Assembly: GCA_030625885.1 (NCBI GenBank)
Contig: DAOUPZ010000011.1
Span: forward strand, 1-64,000
Length of the DNA: 64,000 bases
Source: Clostridia bacterium
GTDB taxonomy: Bacteria; Bacillota; DAOUPZ01
Direction: 5' to 3'
The notes below the pieces were generated by a model. It worked only from the letters and a program-made list of their open reading frames with translations, ran no database searches and was not told the origin of the DNA. Numbering within the stretch: position 1 is the stretch's first letter; every line of letters starts with the position of its first letter. The position numbers and the translations under genes were made by a program. Below are positions 15,674 to 24,749 of this stretch, piece by piece.

Positions 15674-15898
15674 TTAAAATGCTTTTTTATGCAGTACAGC
15701 GTATTTTATAAAAGAAGAATAAGCGTTTTCTTTAGGTATGGCGCTTAACTGACAAGCGGGATCTATTGATTTTTTACAATTATTGAGTTGGGAATAGAAG
15801 CTGTCATACATATACTCAAATTCTTCATGGTATCTAGCAAAAGCATCTATTTTTGAACCGGAATGTTTTTTAGCAAATTTCATAATGCTGTTTAACAT
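15674..15898 (-). CDS. Small paralogous peptide B2
   Basis: 74 residues, nearly identical to B1 (differences such as AKKHSGS for AEKHSGS and QLSAIP for QLSSIP). The ATGTTAA overlap with the upstream gene is kept. The changes are mostly conservative and the frame is intact, so both copies are probably functional. A terminator-like hairpin (AACAATCTCCGATT/AATCGGAGATTGTT, 15629-15658) follows it. Confidence 0.68.
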   Translation of the reverse strand: MLNSIMKFAKKHSGSKIDAFARYHEEFEYMYDSFYSQLNNCKKSIDPACQLSAIPKENAYSSFIKYAVLHKKAF

Positions 15899-16092
15899 AG
15901 TGCATCACCTCTTCTTCCACCGTAGGTGAATTTACCTTTTAATGCCTTTTTAGCAGGGGCAGGACTGAGTGTTTCTTCCCCTTTACAATCGTTAATGTTG
16001 GTATTGAACTCATCATACATCGTGTTTAATTCTTCATGATACTTTGCAAAAGCGTCAATCTTAGCAGAGGTACTTTTCATTAATTTAGTCAT
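15892..16092 (-). CDS. Small paralogous peptide A2
   Basis: 66 residues from ATG 16092 after AAAAGGAGGCG. It differs from A1 at the start (MTKLMKSTSAK), at a few central positions (YDEF, NDCK) and by one Arg fewer in the GGRRGDALC end. It is driven by the promoter at 16194-16222. The conserved gene pair, overlap and promoter indicate selection on the unit since duplication, or a very recent duplication. Confidence 0.7.
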   Translation of the reverse strand: MTKLMKSTSAKIDAFAKYHEELNTMYDEFNTNINDCKGEETLSPAPAKKALKGKFTYGGRRGDALC

Positions 16093-16193
16093 TGTAACGC
16101 CTCCTTTTCGATTCCCTAAACGACGGCTGCATCCCATTTATATATTTATATTTACCGCTCCATTTATGAACCGTTCATCTATCTTTCGGTTTC

Positions 16194-16222
16194 ATTATAT
16201 GTTTTTTTGATCGAAAAAACAA
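16194..16222 (-). promoter_or_regulatory. Promoter of peptide genes A2-B2
   Basis: Minus strand TTGTTT, 17-base spacer, TATAAT. It is the equivalent of the promoter at 14364-14392. Confidence 0.66.
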
Positions 16223-16230
16223 CACTATTA

Positions 16231-16259
16231 TTGCTATTTTGGCAAAAACGTGTTATAAT
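16231..16259 (+). promoter_or_regulatory. Divergent promoter of the candidate small RNA, copy B
   Basis: TTGCTA (16231-16236), 17-base spacer, TATAAT (16254-16259) on the plus strand. Both boxes are unchanged from copy A, while the spacer differs slightly. Confidence 0.66.
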
Positions 16260-16265
16260 TGAACA

Positions 16266-16392
16266 CATTTTTTAATCTCTATGATTTCATGAATGAGTTA
16301 TCACATTTTTCAATAATATGGCAATATCATAAGAAGAATTAACCATTTAAGGATAAGAAAAGGCCGCTTGCATGGATGCAAGCGGCCTTTTC
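16266..16392 (+). ncRNA. Candidate small RNA of cassette B
   Basis: About 125 bases from the divergent promoter to the terminator at 16358-16391, with few changes from the copy at 14436. The 17-codon ORF differs by one residue (WQYHKKN for WKYHKKN). Confidence 0.42.
16358..16391. terminator. Bidirectional terminator, copy B
   Basis: AAAAGGCCGCTTGCAT pairs with ATGCAAGCGGCCTTTT, a longer perfect stem than in copy A. Confidence 0.85.
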
Positions 16393-16403
16393 TTATATGA
16401 AGC

Positions 16404-16550
16404 TTAATAATTAAGTTCCTTAAAAGAAGTCCATGAGGATCCGGTATATTTTTTAATTAACTCAGCTTGATCTAAATTATATTTAGCGGCTATTCTGAAG
16501 ATCGCATCCATTTTTGGTGTCCTGGTGGTGATTAGGTTTGATATGCGATA
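16404..16550 (-). pseudogene. Truncated copy of the 63-residue gene
   Basis: The 3' part of the gene at 14575-14766 recurs here (ending WTSFKELNY and stop), but the region encoding its N-terminus is replaced by unrelated sequence past about 16530-16550. There is no start codon with a ribosome binding site. It marks the right edge of the duplication. Confidence 0.75.
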
Positions 16551-16669
16551 TATTTTACGATAAACGGTTTAAGTTTTGCGAATTAGAGGTAAGAATATTA
16601 ATAGATATTGTCTAAAAATGATAAATTATTAAAAAAGGATGAATATATTTTTCTATTGAGGGGATTATC

Positions 16670-16702
16670 ATGCCATTACTTAACGGGGAGAAACCATTAT
16701 GA
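16670..16702 (+). CDS. Possible 10-residue leader peptide before the GGDEF-EAL gene
   Basis: MPLLNGEKPL and stop, with GAGGGG nine bases before its ATG. Its TGA overlaps the next ATG as ATGA, the classic arrangement for coupled translation. The body of the ORF contains the GGGGAG site of the next gene. It may tune translation of the c-di-GMP enzyme, or be fortuitous. Confidence 0.33.
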   Translation: MPLLNGEKPL

Positions 16703-19047
16703 AACAGACAAAAAGCATGAATTTTTTTGGGATAAAATGGTTTGTTGTCTATACATTATTGATCATGATTCCACTGGTTGTGGTAGGGATGGCAGCCTAT
16801 CATGAATCCACTGAAACAATTGAAGACAACCTCATCTTTTCAACTCAGCAGCTGCTTGGGGTAATGAAAGATTCCATGAATTGTTATGTGGCAGGTACCG
16901 AAAATTTCTTTTTAGACATTTCAAAAGAAGTGAGTGTTTTAGGAGTTGTTTCTCAGTCGGAGACGGGTCCTGTTTTTAATGATTATGTGAACCGTATGAT
17001 GAATAATTTTAGGAAAGCGCTGGAAACCAATCAGGATATTAAAAATATATATCTGGGTACCGAGGATAAAAAGATCTATATTTACCCGGAAGCGGATTTG
17101 GGTGAAAACTTTGATCCTATGGAACGGAACTGGTACAAACAGGCTGTGAAAGAAAACGGGTTGGTTTGGACACAACCCTATGTCGATCGTGCTTCCGGTG
17201 AAAAGGTTGTAACATTGGCGATACCGTTGTATGCTGAAACCGATGATAAAAGAATTGCTGGTGTGATTGGAATAGACATTACGCTTGCGCAGTTATTTGA
17301 AAAAATGGATTCAACTCGGATAGGGAAAAATGGTTATCTGGTTATTATTGATGAAAGTGATCGGGCTTTGATGCACAAACAGACCGAGCTGATCGAGCAG
17401 AAATTACCGATTGATGAAATTAGTGAGGATATTAAACAAAAAAGTGACGGTTATGTAGAATATGAAAGGATAGAAGACGGTAAAAATTATAATAAATTTG
17501 GGGTGTTTACTAAGAATGACAAATTAGGATTGATATTGTTTTCAGCCATGTATAAAGATGAAATCATGCAAGATGCCCGGGGGATTTTTAGGATTGTTTT
17601 AATAGTAGGGCTGGTATCTTTATTGATGGCGATAGGTATCTCGCTCGTTTTCTCTAATAGCTTAACGCAGATGGTTAAACGACTTCTTTATGATGTTGAG
17701 CAAAAATCATTGGAATTATCACGGAAGAATGAGGAACTGGATTTCAGTGCCAATTATGATGATTTAACCGGGGTGGCAAACAGAAAAATGCTTAATAGGT
17801 GTCTTCAATCTGCTATTGAAAAAGCTAGGGAAAATAATACAAAACTGGCCATTTTATTTATGGATTTAGACCGATTTAAGAATGTCAATGATTTTATGGG
17901 TTATCATGTTGGAGATCAGTTATTGATCTTAATTGTGCAAAGATTAAAAAAATTCTTAGGTGAACGATACGTCATTTCACGCCAGGGCGGTGATGAATTC
18001 ACCATTATTTTAGATGATTTTCGAAACCAAAGAGATGTGGCAGAGCGGGCAACTGAAATTTTAAATTTGATTAAAAAACCATTTGTGATTAATAATGTTG
18101 AAGTTAATATGACATTAAGTATGGGAATTGCGCGATATCCTGATGATGGAGAGAGTGTAGATTCATTAATAAAGTATGCGAATCTGGCTATGTATCATGC
18201 TAAAGAAAAAGGGCGGAATAATTTTCAGATTTATGATTGTAGTTTAAGTGAAAAGCTCCAAGAAGAAGTTATTTTTGAGAATGAATTACATAGAGCGTTG
18301 CGCAACAATGAATTTAAGTTGTATTATCAGCCCATTGTTAATGCGGAAACGAAAGAGATTTGTGGGATGGAAGCATTGATTCGTTGGGAACATCCTAAAC
18401 GGGGAATGGTTTTTCCAGATGAGTTTATTCCTGTGGCAGAAGAGACGGGATTAATTGTTTCTATTGGTCAATGGGTTTTGCAAGAAGCTTGTCAACAGGC
18501 AAAGATATTTTATGATAGGGGATGGCCTTTAAAGGTTGCGGTTAATATTTCGCCGTGGCAATTTTTACAGGAAAATTTGGTTGAGATTATTATAGAAGCT
18601 TTAAAGAAAGCAGATTTGCCGCCGAAACTGCTGGAATTAGAAATTACAGAAGGGGTTGCAATTGCTAATGAACAGTATACGGTTGCTACTTTAAAAACCT
18701 TGAAAACGTTGGGAATTCATATTTCTATCGATGATTTTGGTACAGGTTATTCTTCACTCAGTTTGTTAAGAAAGTTACCGATTCATACTTTGAAAATTGA
18801 CCGGTCGTTTGTTAAAAATATTCCGGTTATAGCGGAGGATGTTTCTATTGTATCTGCTATTATTGGGATGGCCAAAAGTTTAAATCTTAATATGATTGCA
18901 GAAGGTGTTGAATACGATCGGCAATTCGAATTTTTAAAAGAAATCGGTTGTCAGATGATACAGGGATACCTGATTGGGAGACCTGTACCTGCTGATGTTT
19001 TTGTAAAAAATCATTTAGAAAATATACCAGTACGTCGATCCTCTTAA
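16699..19047 (+). CDS. Membrane dCache-GGDEF-EAL protein (c-di-GMP turnover)
   Basis: 782 residues. A membrane helix (about 13-34), an extracellular double-Cache sensor (about 45-290; includes YLGTEDKKIY and GVIGIDITL), and a second membrane helix (about 297-320) precede the GGDEF domain. Its signature GGDEF is intact at 430-434. The EAL domain follows with EAL at 558-560, then DDFGTGYSSL and IAEGVE, so catalytic residues for phosphodiesterase activity are also present. It can therefore be bifunctional, with output set by an external ligand. It is the first of three sensory genes that end at 23280. Confidence 0.93.
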   Translation: MKQTKSMNFFGIKWFVVYTLLIMIPLVVVGMAAYHESTETIEDNLIFSTQQLLGVMKDSMNCYVAGTENFFLDISKEVSVLGVVSQSETGPVFNDYVNRMMNNFRKALETNQDIKNIYLGTEDKKIYIYPEADLGENFDPMERNWYKQAVKENGLVWTQPYVDRASGEKVVTLAIPLYAETDDKRIAGVIGIDITLAQLFEKMDSTRIGKNGYLVIIDESDRALMHKQTELIEQKLPIDEISEDIKQKSDGYVEYERIEDGKNYNKFGVFTKNDKLGLILFSAMYKDEIMQDARGIFRIVLIVGLVSLLMAIGISLVFSNSLTQMVKRLLYDVEQKSLELSRKNEELDFSANYDDLTGVANRKMLNRCLQSAIEKARENNTKLAILFMDLDRFKNVNDFMGYHVGDQLLILIVQRLKKFLGERYVISRQGGDEFTIILDDFRNQRDVAERATEILNLIKKPFVINNVEVNMTLSMGIARYPDDGESVDSLIKYANLAMYHAKEKGRNNFQIYDCSLSEKLQEEVIFENELHRALRNNEFKLYYQPIVNAETKEICGMEALIRWEHPKRGMVFPDEFIPVAEETGLIVSIGQWVLQEACQQAKIFYDRGWPLKVAVNISPWQFLQENLVEIIIEALKKADLPPKLLELEITEGVAIANEQYTVATLKTLKTLGIHISIDDFGTGYSSLSLLRKLPIHTLKIDRSFVKNIPVIAEDVSIVSAIIGMAKSLNLNMIAEGVEYDRQFEFLKEIGCQMIQGYLIGRPVPADVFVKNHLENIPVRRSS

Positions 19048-19109
19048 TATGTTTCTATTATTTAAAATACCATAGGCGTGATTCGATTCAAACGAGCTAA
19101 GGGGGTAGC

Positions 19110-21005
19110 ATGAGACGGAGATATCAAGTGATTAAGATTTTCGGGTTGATTTTGATGTGTCTTTATTTGAGTGGCTGCACTTTAGATGATCCTATCAATT
19201 TAGCTCATGAAGGGGCAAAAGCAGGTTATTTAGACTTGACGGATTATCAGTTTGCAGAAAATGGGATATTAAAGTTAAATGGCGAGTGGGAATTATATTG
19301 GAAGCATTTTGTGGATGCCCGTGATTTTGCAGATCGGCGGGTGGTTGAGGGGCAATATGTACAGGTACCGCAAAACTGGGAAGAATATCAGATTAATAAC
19401 AAACCACTTTCTTTGTATGGGTATGCAACCTATCGTCTGAGAGTGAAGGTGCCGGATGTTGATCAAGTGTATGGATTGAGGCTTCACCGGATTTTCACAT
19501 CCTATAAGCTGTGGATCGATGGTGAATTATATACCACAATAGGAGAAATCAGCACGACAGAGGAAAAGGCAAAAGCAAAAGCAAAGCTCATGCCCATGAG
19601 TGTGTTTTTTAAAGCACAGCAGCCTGAGGTGGAACTCATTTTACAGGTAAGCAACCATCACTATTATCAAGGCGGGATTGTTGATGGTATTGAAATGGGG
19701 ACTCAAGATCAGATTGTTAAGTTGAGCCATAAAAGATGGGTCTTCGATTTGCTTTTAGCAGGAATTATTTTGGGTATTGGTATTTATCATATGATTTTAT
19801 ATTTTGTTGTGCGCAAAGAGGCATCGCCCTTCTGGTTTGGGATGATTTGTCTGACGGTGTTTATACAATTAATTTTTGAAGGACAGATGATTTTTAGTTT
19901 TACCTTTTCATCGATGAGTTTGCAGATGGAAGAAACGTTACAAACCATCGAACATTTTATAATCATTCCATCCCTTTTACGTATGATGTATTTTCTGTTC
20001 AATAAAAAAATGTCTTTAATAATTGTTAAACTGGTTGATACAATTTCAATTGTTGCTGTGATTGCTTTAGTATTGCTGCCTTTTGGTTATTTGTACCCGA
20101 TATGGACAGTCTATTCGTTTGTAATACTTTTTGTGCTGGTATACATTTTCATTTTTATTATTAAAAGCATGTTACGCAAAGAAGAAAATGCTATTCTGGC
20201 TTTTGCTGGATATACCATTTTTGCCTCAACGGGGATATACGATTTATTAATCTCTTTGAAGGTTTTTTCACCCCCCTTTCTTATGCCTTTTGGGTTGCAG
20301 ATCTTTATTTTCTGTCAGTGTTTAATCATTGCCAGGAAGTATTCACGTGCTTTTAAAAAGGTGCAGCTTTTATCGGAAAACCTGAATAGAAGCAATCAAC
20401 ATCTGAAAAAGGCTTATGCGGAAGTGGATCAGCAAGTTCAGGAAAGAACGGAAGAACTGAGAAATGCTAAAGGGAAAATTGAAAAGATGAACCAGCAATT
20501 ATTACAGGACAAGATTTTATTAGAAAAACAAGTGAATATAGATGGGTTGACAGGGCTGTATAATAAAAGTTTTGCACAAAATAAATTGATGGATGAAATC
20601 AACCAGTCTGTAAAAAACAACCGGCCATTGGCTGTTTGTATGTTGGATCTTGATCTTTTTAAACAGGTTAATGATACGTTTGGACATTTGGTTGGAGATG
20701 ACGTATTAAAAGGGGTCAGCCGGATCATGATGGAATGCATTAGAGAAACGGATATGGCTGCGAGATATGGGGGAGAGGAATTTGTGATTGTGATGCCCAA
20801 TACAGATGTGAATGAAGGGTATCAGCTTATGGAGAAAATCAGAAAAACAGTTGAAAAGCTGGATTGGGATATAACAGGATTGAAGGTGACCATCAGCGGC
20901 GGAGTTGTTCAATATGTCATAAACCATGAACAAGATATTTTACAACAAGCAGATTGTTTGCTTTATAAAGCTAAAAATAGGGGACGAAATAGAGTTGAGA
21001 GATAG
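19110..21005 (+). CDS. 7TMR-DISM diguanylate cyclase, probable lipoprotein-type N-terminus
   Basis: 631 residues. The N-terminus ends in LSGC, a lipobox, followed by an extracellular jelly-roll-like region with the GEWELYWKHF and VPQNWEEY motifs of 7TMR-DISM extracellular domains. Seven membrane helices (about 205-405) are followed by a coiled coil (about 420-475) and a GGDEF domain with GGEEF at 554-558, which is an active-type signature. It is thus a membrane receptor that makes c-di-GMP on ligand binding, possibly a sugar given the fold. GGGGGT precedes the ATG. Confidence 0.91.
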   Translation: MRRRYQVIKIFGLILMCLYLSGCTLDDPINLAHEGAKAGYLDLTDYQFAENGILKLNGEWELYWKHFVDARDFADRRVVEGQYVQVPQNWEEYQINNKPLSLYGYATYRLRVKVPDVDQVYGLRLHRIFTSYKLWIDGELYTTIGEISTTEEKAKAKAKLMPMSVFFKAQQPEVELILQVSNHHYYQGGIVDGIEMGTQDQIVKLSHKRWVFDLLLAGIILGIGIYHMILYFVVRKEASPFWFGMICLTVFIQLIFEGQMIFSFTFSSMSLQMEETLQTIEHFIIIPSLLRMMYFLFNKKMSLIIVKLVDTISIVAVIALVLLPFGYLYPIWTVYSFVILFVLVYIFIFIIKSMLRKEENAILAFAGYTIFASTGIYDLLISLKVFSPPFLMPFGLQIFIFCQCLIIARKYSRAFKKVQLLSENLNRSNQHLKKAYAEVDQQVQERTEELRNAKGKIEKMNQQLLQDKILLEKQVNIDGLTGLYNKSFAQNKLMDEINQSVKNNRPLAVCMLDLDLFKQVNDTFGHLVGDDVLKGVSRIMMECIRETDMAARYGGEEFVIVMPNTDVNEGYQLMEKIRKTVEKLDWDITGLKVTISGGVVQYVINHEQDILQQADCLLYKAKNRGRNRVER

Positions 21006-21198
21006 TTTAATATATCAAAGAAAGGGTCTCCTCGGTATATTTATGGAAGGAATTTCTAATATTTTATAGAATTAACCTTATTAATAGTACCTTATCAAAA
21101 TTTTCTATAAAAGTTTTCTTTTTAATTTTTTAGAAGTCAGAGGCTGCTGTCTTTTTTTAATTTATTATTTATCAATTATAACGAATGAGGTATTGAAG

Positions 21199-23280
21199 AT
21201 GATAGCTAAAGAAAAAACACGTGAACAGTTAATCAGTGAATTAGAGATCCTGGAGCAACGGTTGCAAGAATTAGAAAAGGAAAATGTTCGCCTTAAACAA
21301 TTACAGATTGGTGAATTGTATTATCAGGATATTGTGGAAGGGCAAACTGAACTGATATGTCGCTTGTTACCTGATGGAACGCATACCTACGTCAACCGTG
21401 TCTGCTGCGAATACTTTGGTAAGAAATTCGAAGAGTTAATTGGACAAAATATTATGTCATTTATTCCCAAAAGCGAACATCATAAAGTAAAATCTCTTTT
21501 GGAATCATTAAATCAGGAGAATCCCGTGGGAAAAATTGAACACCAGGTTATCATGCCTAATGGAGATATTCGCTGGCAACAGTGGGTAGACCGGGCGATA
21601 TTTGATCATAATGGCCAAATTATTGAGATTCAAACAGTTGGGCGTGATATTACGGATCGTAAGCGGGTAGAAGAGAGGCTGGGGAGAGTCCATCACGATT
21701 TAGAAGTACGTGTTAAGGAAAGAACAAGAGAGTTGGAGAAAGCAAATGAAGACTTGAAAATTGAAATTGCCGAGCGGGTAATGACAGAAGAAAAGTTACG
21801 TAAGCTTACCAACGAATTTCAAATGATTTTTAAAGCGCTTCCAGATCTATATTTTCGTTATGCTGAAGATGGTACTGTTTTAGATTACAAAGCAGGGCGT
21901 TTATGCGATTTGTATGCGCCGGGGGAATCAATTTTGGGAAATAAAGTACAGGAGATACTTCCGATGGATGTAGGGATGCAATACCTGCACGCCATACAAC
22001 GCGTACTAAAGACAAAGGCCTTAGTAAAGATAGATTATTCCCTTGTGTTAAAGATTGGAAAATGTTTTTTTGAAGCAAGGCTTGTACCTCTATCAGAAGA
22101 TCAGGTCATTGCCATTGTTTGCAATATTACCGAGCGTCAGCGAATGGAGGAAGAACTTCTTAAATCCAGACAACTGGAATCATTGGGTATTTTGGCGGGT
22201 GGTATTGCGCATGATTTTAATAATATCTTAATGGGTATTTTAGGTAATATTTTACTGGCAAAAAGATATGTTGATCCAGAAGATAGAGTTTACAAAAAAC
22301 TCCTCAGAGTTGAGAGAATATCTTTGCAGGCAAAAGATTTATCGCATCAATTACTTACCTTTGCTAAGGGGGGAGATCCCGTTAAGCAAGTTCTTTTTAT
22401 TGGAAAAATGATTAAGGATTCAGTTGATCTCGCACTTAGAGGAGCTAATGTACGATGTGAATTTGTCATAAAGGAAGATTTATTACCTGTTGAAATTGAT
22501 GAGGGACAAATAAGCCGTGTGATAAATAACCTGATCATTAATGCTCGTCAGGCTATGCCCAATGGTGGTGTCATTAAAGTTGTTGCTGAGAACATATTTT
22601 CAGAGGTAAAGCATGATTTAGCGTTGGAAGATGGGAAATATATCAAAATAGCTATTGAAGATCAAGGGATGGGAATTGCTAAAACGGATATACAGCATAT
22701 ATTTGACCCTTATTTTACAACGAAACCGGATGGAACTGGTTTGGGGCTCGCTGTTTGCTATTCCATTGTTAAAAAACATAAGGGGCAGATTGCGGTAGAA
22801 TCTAAATTGGGTCAGGGAACAACTTTTTTTGTTTATCTTCCCGCTTGTGAGAAAAGTATTTCTTATCAACAGGATATAGAAATGGATGCGCTGTCTATGG
22901 GCAACGGAAAGATTCTTATCATGGATGATGACGAAATGATCAGAGATATAACAGGTGAGATGCTTAGTCATATGGGTTATCAGTTTGAGGTTGCCAAAGA
23001 GGGTATTGAAGCCATAGAATTATATGTTAGAGCGAAAGAGAATGGATGTCCTTTTGATATTGTTATTATGGATTTAACGATTCCCGGTGGGATGGGAGGG
23101 GAAGAAACCATTAAGAATTTAGCTAAAATTGATCCTAATGTTAAAGCCGTTGTTGCCAGTGGTTATTATAATGACCCGGTGGTTTCTGAGTCTAAAGAAT
23201 ATGGTTTTAAGGGTTTTATTACGAAACCGTTTAGTATGGAAGAATTGAGTAAAACGATAAGAGAAGTCATTTTAAAATAA
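21199..23280 (+). CDS. PAS-PAS hybrid histidine kinase with receiver domain
   Basis: 693 residues from ATG 21199, eight bases after GAGGT. A short coiled coil is followed by PAS 1 (about 40-155), a coiled coil, and PAS 2 (about 205-315). The kinase core has His338 in GGIAHDFNN and the ATP-binding boxes NNLIINARQ, DQGMGI and GTGLGLA. A C-terminal receiver (about 570-693) has the acidic pocket MDDDE and Asp625 in VIMDLT. No membrane segment is present, so it senses cytoplasmic signals. No separate response regulator lies nearby. It is followed by hairpin repeat R11. Confidence 0.93.
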   Translation: MIAKEKTREQLISELEILEQRLQELEKENVRLKQLQIGELYYQDIVEGQTELICRLLPDGTHTYVNRVCCEYFGKKFEELIGQNIMSFIPKSEHHKVKSLLESLNQENPVGKIEHQVIMPNGDIRWQQWVDRAIFDHNGQIIEIQTVGRDITDRKRVEERLGRVHHDLEVRVKERTRELEKANEDLKIEIAERVMTEEKLRKLTNEFQMIFKALPDLYFRYAEDGTVLDYKAGRLCDLYAPGESILGNKVQEILPMDVGMQYLHAIQRVLKTKALVKIDYSLVLKIGKCFFEARLVPLSEDQVIAIVCNITERQRMEEELLKSRQLESLGILAGGIAHDFNNILMGILGNILLAKRYVDPEDRVYKKLLRVERISLQAKDLSHQLLTFAKGGDPVKQVLFIGKMIKDSVDLALRGANVRCEFVIKEDLLPVEIDEGQISRVINNLIINARQAMPNGGVIKVVAENIFSEVKHDLALEDGKYIKIAIEDQGMGIAKTDIQHIFDPYFTTKPDGTGLGLAVCYSIVKKHKGQIAVESKLGQGTTFFVYLPACEKSISYQQDIEMDALSMGNGKILIMDDDEMIRDITGEMLSHMGYQFEVAKEGIEAIELYVRAKENGCPFDIVIMDLTIPGGMGGEETIKNLAKIDPNVKAVVASGYYNDPVVSESKEYGFKGFITKPFSMEELSKTIREVILK

Positions 23281-23312
23281 GGCAAGTCGGGAAGGTTCTC
23301 GACTTGCCTTTC
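23279..23312 (+). repeat. Hairpin repeat R11, loop variant
   Basis: AAGGCAAGTCGGGAA and TTCTCGACTTGCCTT. The stem is well paired, but the loop reads GAAGGTTC instead of GAACCGTC. It is the last copy of the family in the window and lies right after the kinase stop codon. Confidence 0.65.
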
Positions 23313-23400
23313 AATCATCGGGGATAGAAAATGAAAAACCGTCGTAGTATAATAAAGAAAAATGCAGAACCATCTCTGCAATATTGAAAGGAGGAAGGAC

Positions 23401-23937
23401 ATGAAAAGAGCGAGCTTGTTGTTAATGGTTTGCTTGGTTTTGTTTCTTGTTGGTTGTGGTAATAAAGTAGAAGAGCCAGAGGAACCCGTAATAGCTCCTA
23501 AAGAAAATGTGACGCTTACAAATGAAATTTATCAAGTCAATCAAATTGATAATGAAAAATTGGTTTTTACGGTGACTAACGTATATGACAAAGATCTGAT
23601 CTTGAGTTATAGAGATGCCCAAAAGTATGATTTTGTTCTTCTAAAAGGGGATGAGAGGATCTGGAAGTGGAGCGATGAACTGATGTATGCCCAGGTGATA
23701 TCGCAAACCGTATTAAAGCCCGGGGAAACCTTAGACTATGAATTTCATTTTAAAGAAATACCATCAGATATTTTTGGGGAATTTGAATTTGAAGTGTATT
23801 CAGCAGCCGATGAAATGGTTGGAAATTCTCACTATCGGGGCAGGATTTACCTGGATGAAACTATTCCAAACCATAACGATGACCCGATTAACAGCAGAGA
23901 AGTAAAAGTCAGTCCCCTTACCGCTGCTGCATTTTAA
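23401..23937 (+). CDS. Lipoprotein with BsuPI-like proteinase-inhibitor domain
   Basis: 178 residues from ATG 23401, which follows GAAAGGAGGAAGG. The lipoprotein signal ends FLVGC. The body has the BsuPI pattern: LSYRDAQKYDFVLL, then RIWKWSDELMYAQ, then LKPGETLDYEF. BsuPI is an intracellular proteinase inhibitor of B. subtilis, but this domain is widespread in exported proteins of Firmicutes as an Ig-like module. An inhibitory role towards the papain-like protease at 4308 is conceivable but not shown. Confidence 0.8.
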   Translation: MKRASLLLMVCLVLFLVGCGNKVEEPEEPVIAPKENVTLTNEIYQVNQIDNEKLVFTVTNVYDKDLILSYRDAQKYDFVLLKGDERIWKWSDELMYAQVISQTVLKPGETLDYEFHFKEIPSDIFGEFEFEVYSAADEMVGNSHYRGRIYLDETIPNHNDDPINSREVKVSPLTAAAF

Positions 23938-24045
23938 AGATATCAAAAGAGCTCTCTCTGTGAGCTATTTCAAGCAGGTTGTCACCATAATGGAGACTAT
24001 TTCATATATTAATATAACAGGAAATATGTGGAAAAGGTGATGGCG

Positions 24046-24570
24046 ATGCTGGACGATATTTTTATCATTTCTATTTTAACTGAAGCGATCTGGGAAACAA
24101 TTAAAACAGTTGTCAAAAAAAATGGGAGCTGGCATATCAATGTAAACCGTGTGGGGGCTATATGCGTAGGACTCATCTTAGCCGTGGGAGCGGGTGTAGA
24201 TATTATGAAAGCGATTGGATTACCCATAAGGGTTCCTTATGTAGGCATGATCTTAACGGGTGTTTTAATATCACGAGGGGCTAACTTTGTGCATGATATA
24301 ATAAATAACATTACTGTGAGGACCAATGGTATAGAGAAAAAAAGTATTCAACCGAAAGAACAAGAAAGTGATAGAATAAGTATTCAACCGAAAGAACAAG
24401 AAAGTGATAGAATAAGTATTCAACCGAAAGAACAAGAAAGTGATAGAATAAGTACTCAACCGAATGAACAAGAAAGTGATAGAATAAGTACTCAACCGAA
24501 TGAACAAGAAGGTGAGAGAATAAGTACTCAATCGAATGAACAAGAAAGTGAGAGAAGACAAACGAAGTAG
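24046..24570 (+). CDS. Small membrane protein with C-terminal 12-residue tandem repeats
   Basis: 174 residues if translation starts at ATG 24046, eight bases after AAAAGG; GTG 24028 and ATG 24040 are alternatives. Two hydrophobic segments (about 40-57 and 65-82) precede the motif LISRGANFVHDII. That motif and layout recur in the protein encoded at 36614-36928, so they are paralogs. The C-terminal 75 residues are six repeats of SIQPKEQESDRI, hydrophilic and probably cytoplasmic or disordered. The function is unknown. Confidence 0.7.
   Translation: MLDDIFIISILTEAIWETIKTVVKKNGSWHINVNRVGAICVGLILAVGAGVDIMKAIGLPIRVPYVGMILTGVLISRGANFVHDIINNITVRTNGIEKKSIQPKEQESDRISIQPKEQESDRISIQPKEQESDRISTQPNEQESDRISTQPNEQEGERISTQSNEQESERRQTK
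24343..24558 (+). repeat. Six 36-bp tandem repeats inside a gene
   Basis: Units start at 24343 and repeat every 36 bases with no spacers. The first three are nearly identical; the last three carry AAT for AAA and other changes. Each unit codes for 12 residues, so copy number can change without a frameshift. Confidence 0.92.
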
Positions 24571-24749
24571 AGCACTCCGATGGTTTTAAAGAGAAGCGGA
24601 AAAATGAAAGTAAACTTACGAAATACTTTAGTGGCAATAGAATAAGATATGAAATGTCGACAAAGAATATAAAAATAGTAGATTTTGGCTAAAATATATT
24701 GTATAATTAGGCTCATATTATCTTATCTAATGAAAGAAGGAGTGTCAAT

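Larger units (their letters stand above)
15674..16545. repeat. Segmental duplication, copy B (small-peptide cassette)
   Basis: Direct repeat of 13799 to about 14700. Similarity fades in the truncated 63-residue gene at about 16545. Confidence 0.88.

Noticed and set aside
16608-16805. 65-residue ORF before the GGDEF-EAL gene
   Set aside because: It overlaps the start of the larger gene in another frame and lacks a good ribosome binding site.
24343-24558. 36-bp repeats as a CRISPR array
   Set aside because: The units are directly adjacent without spacers, lie in frame within a gene, and no cas genes are near.
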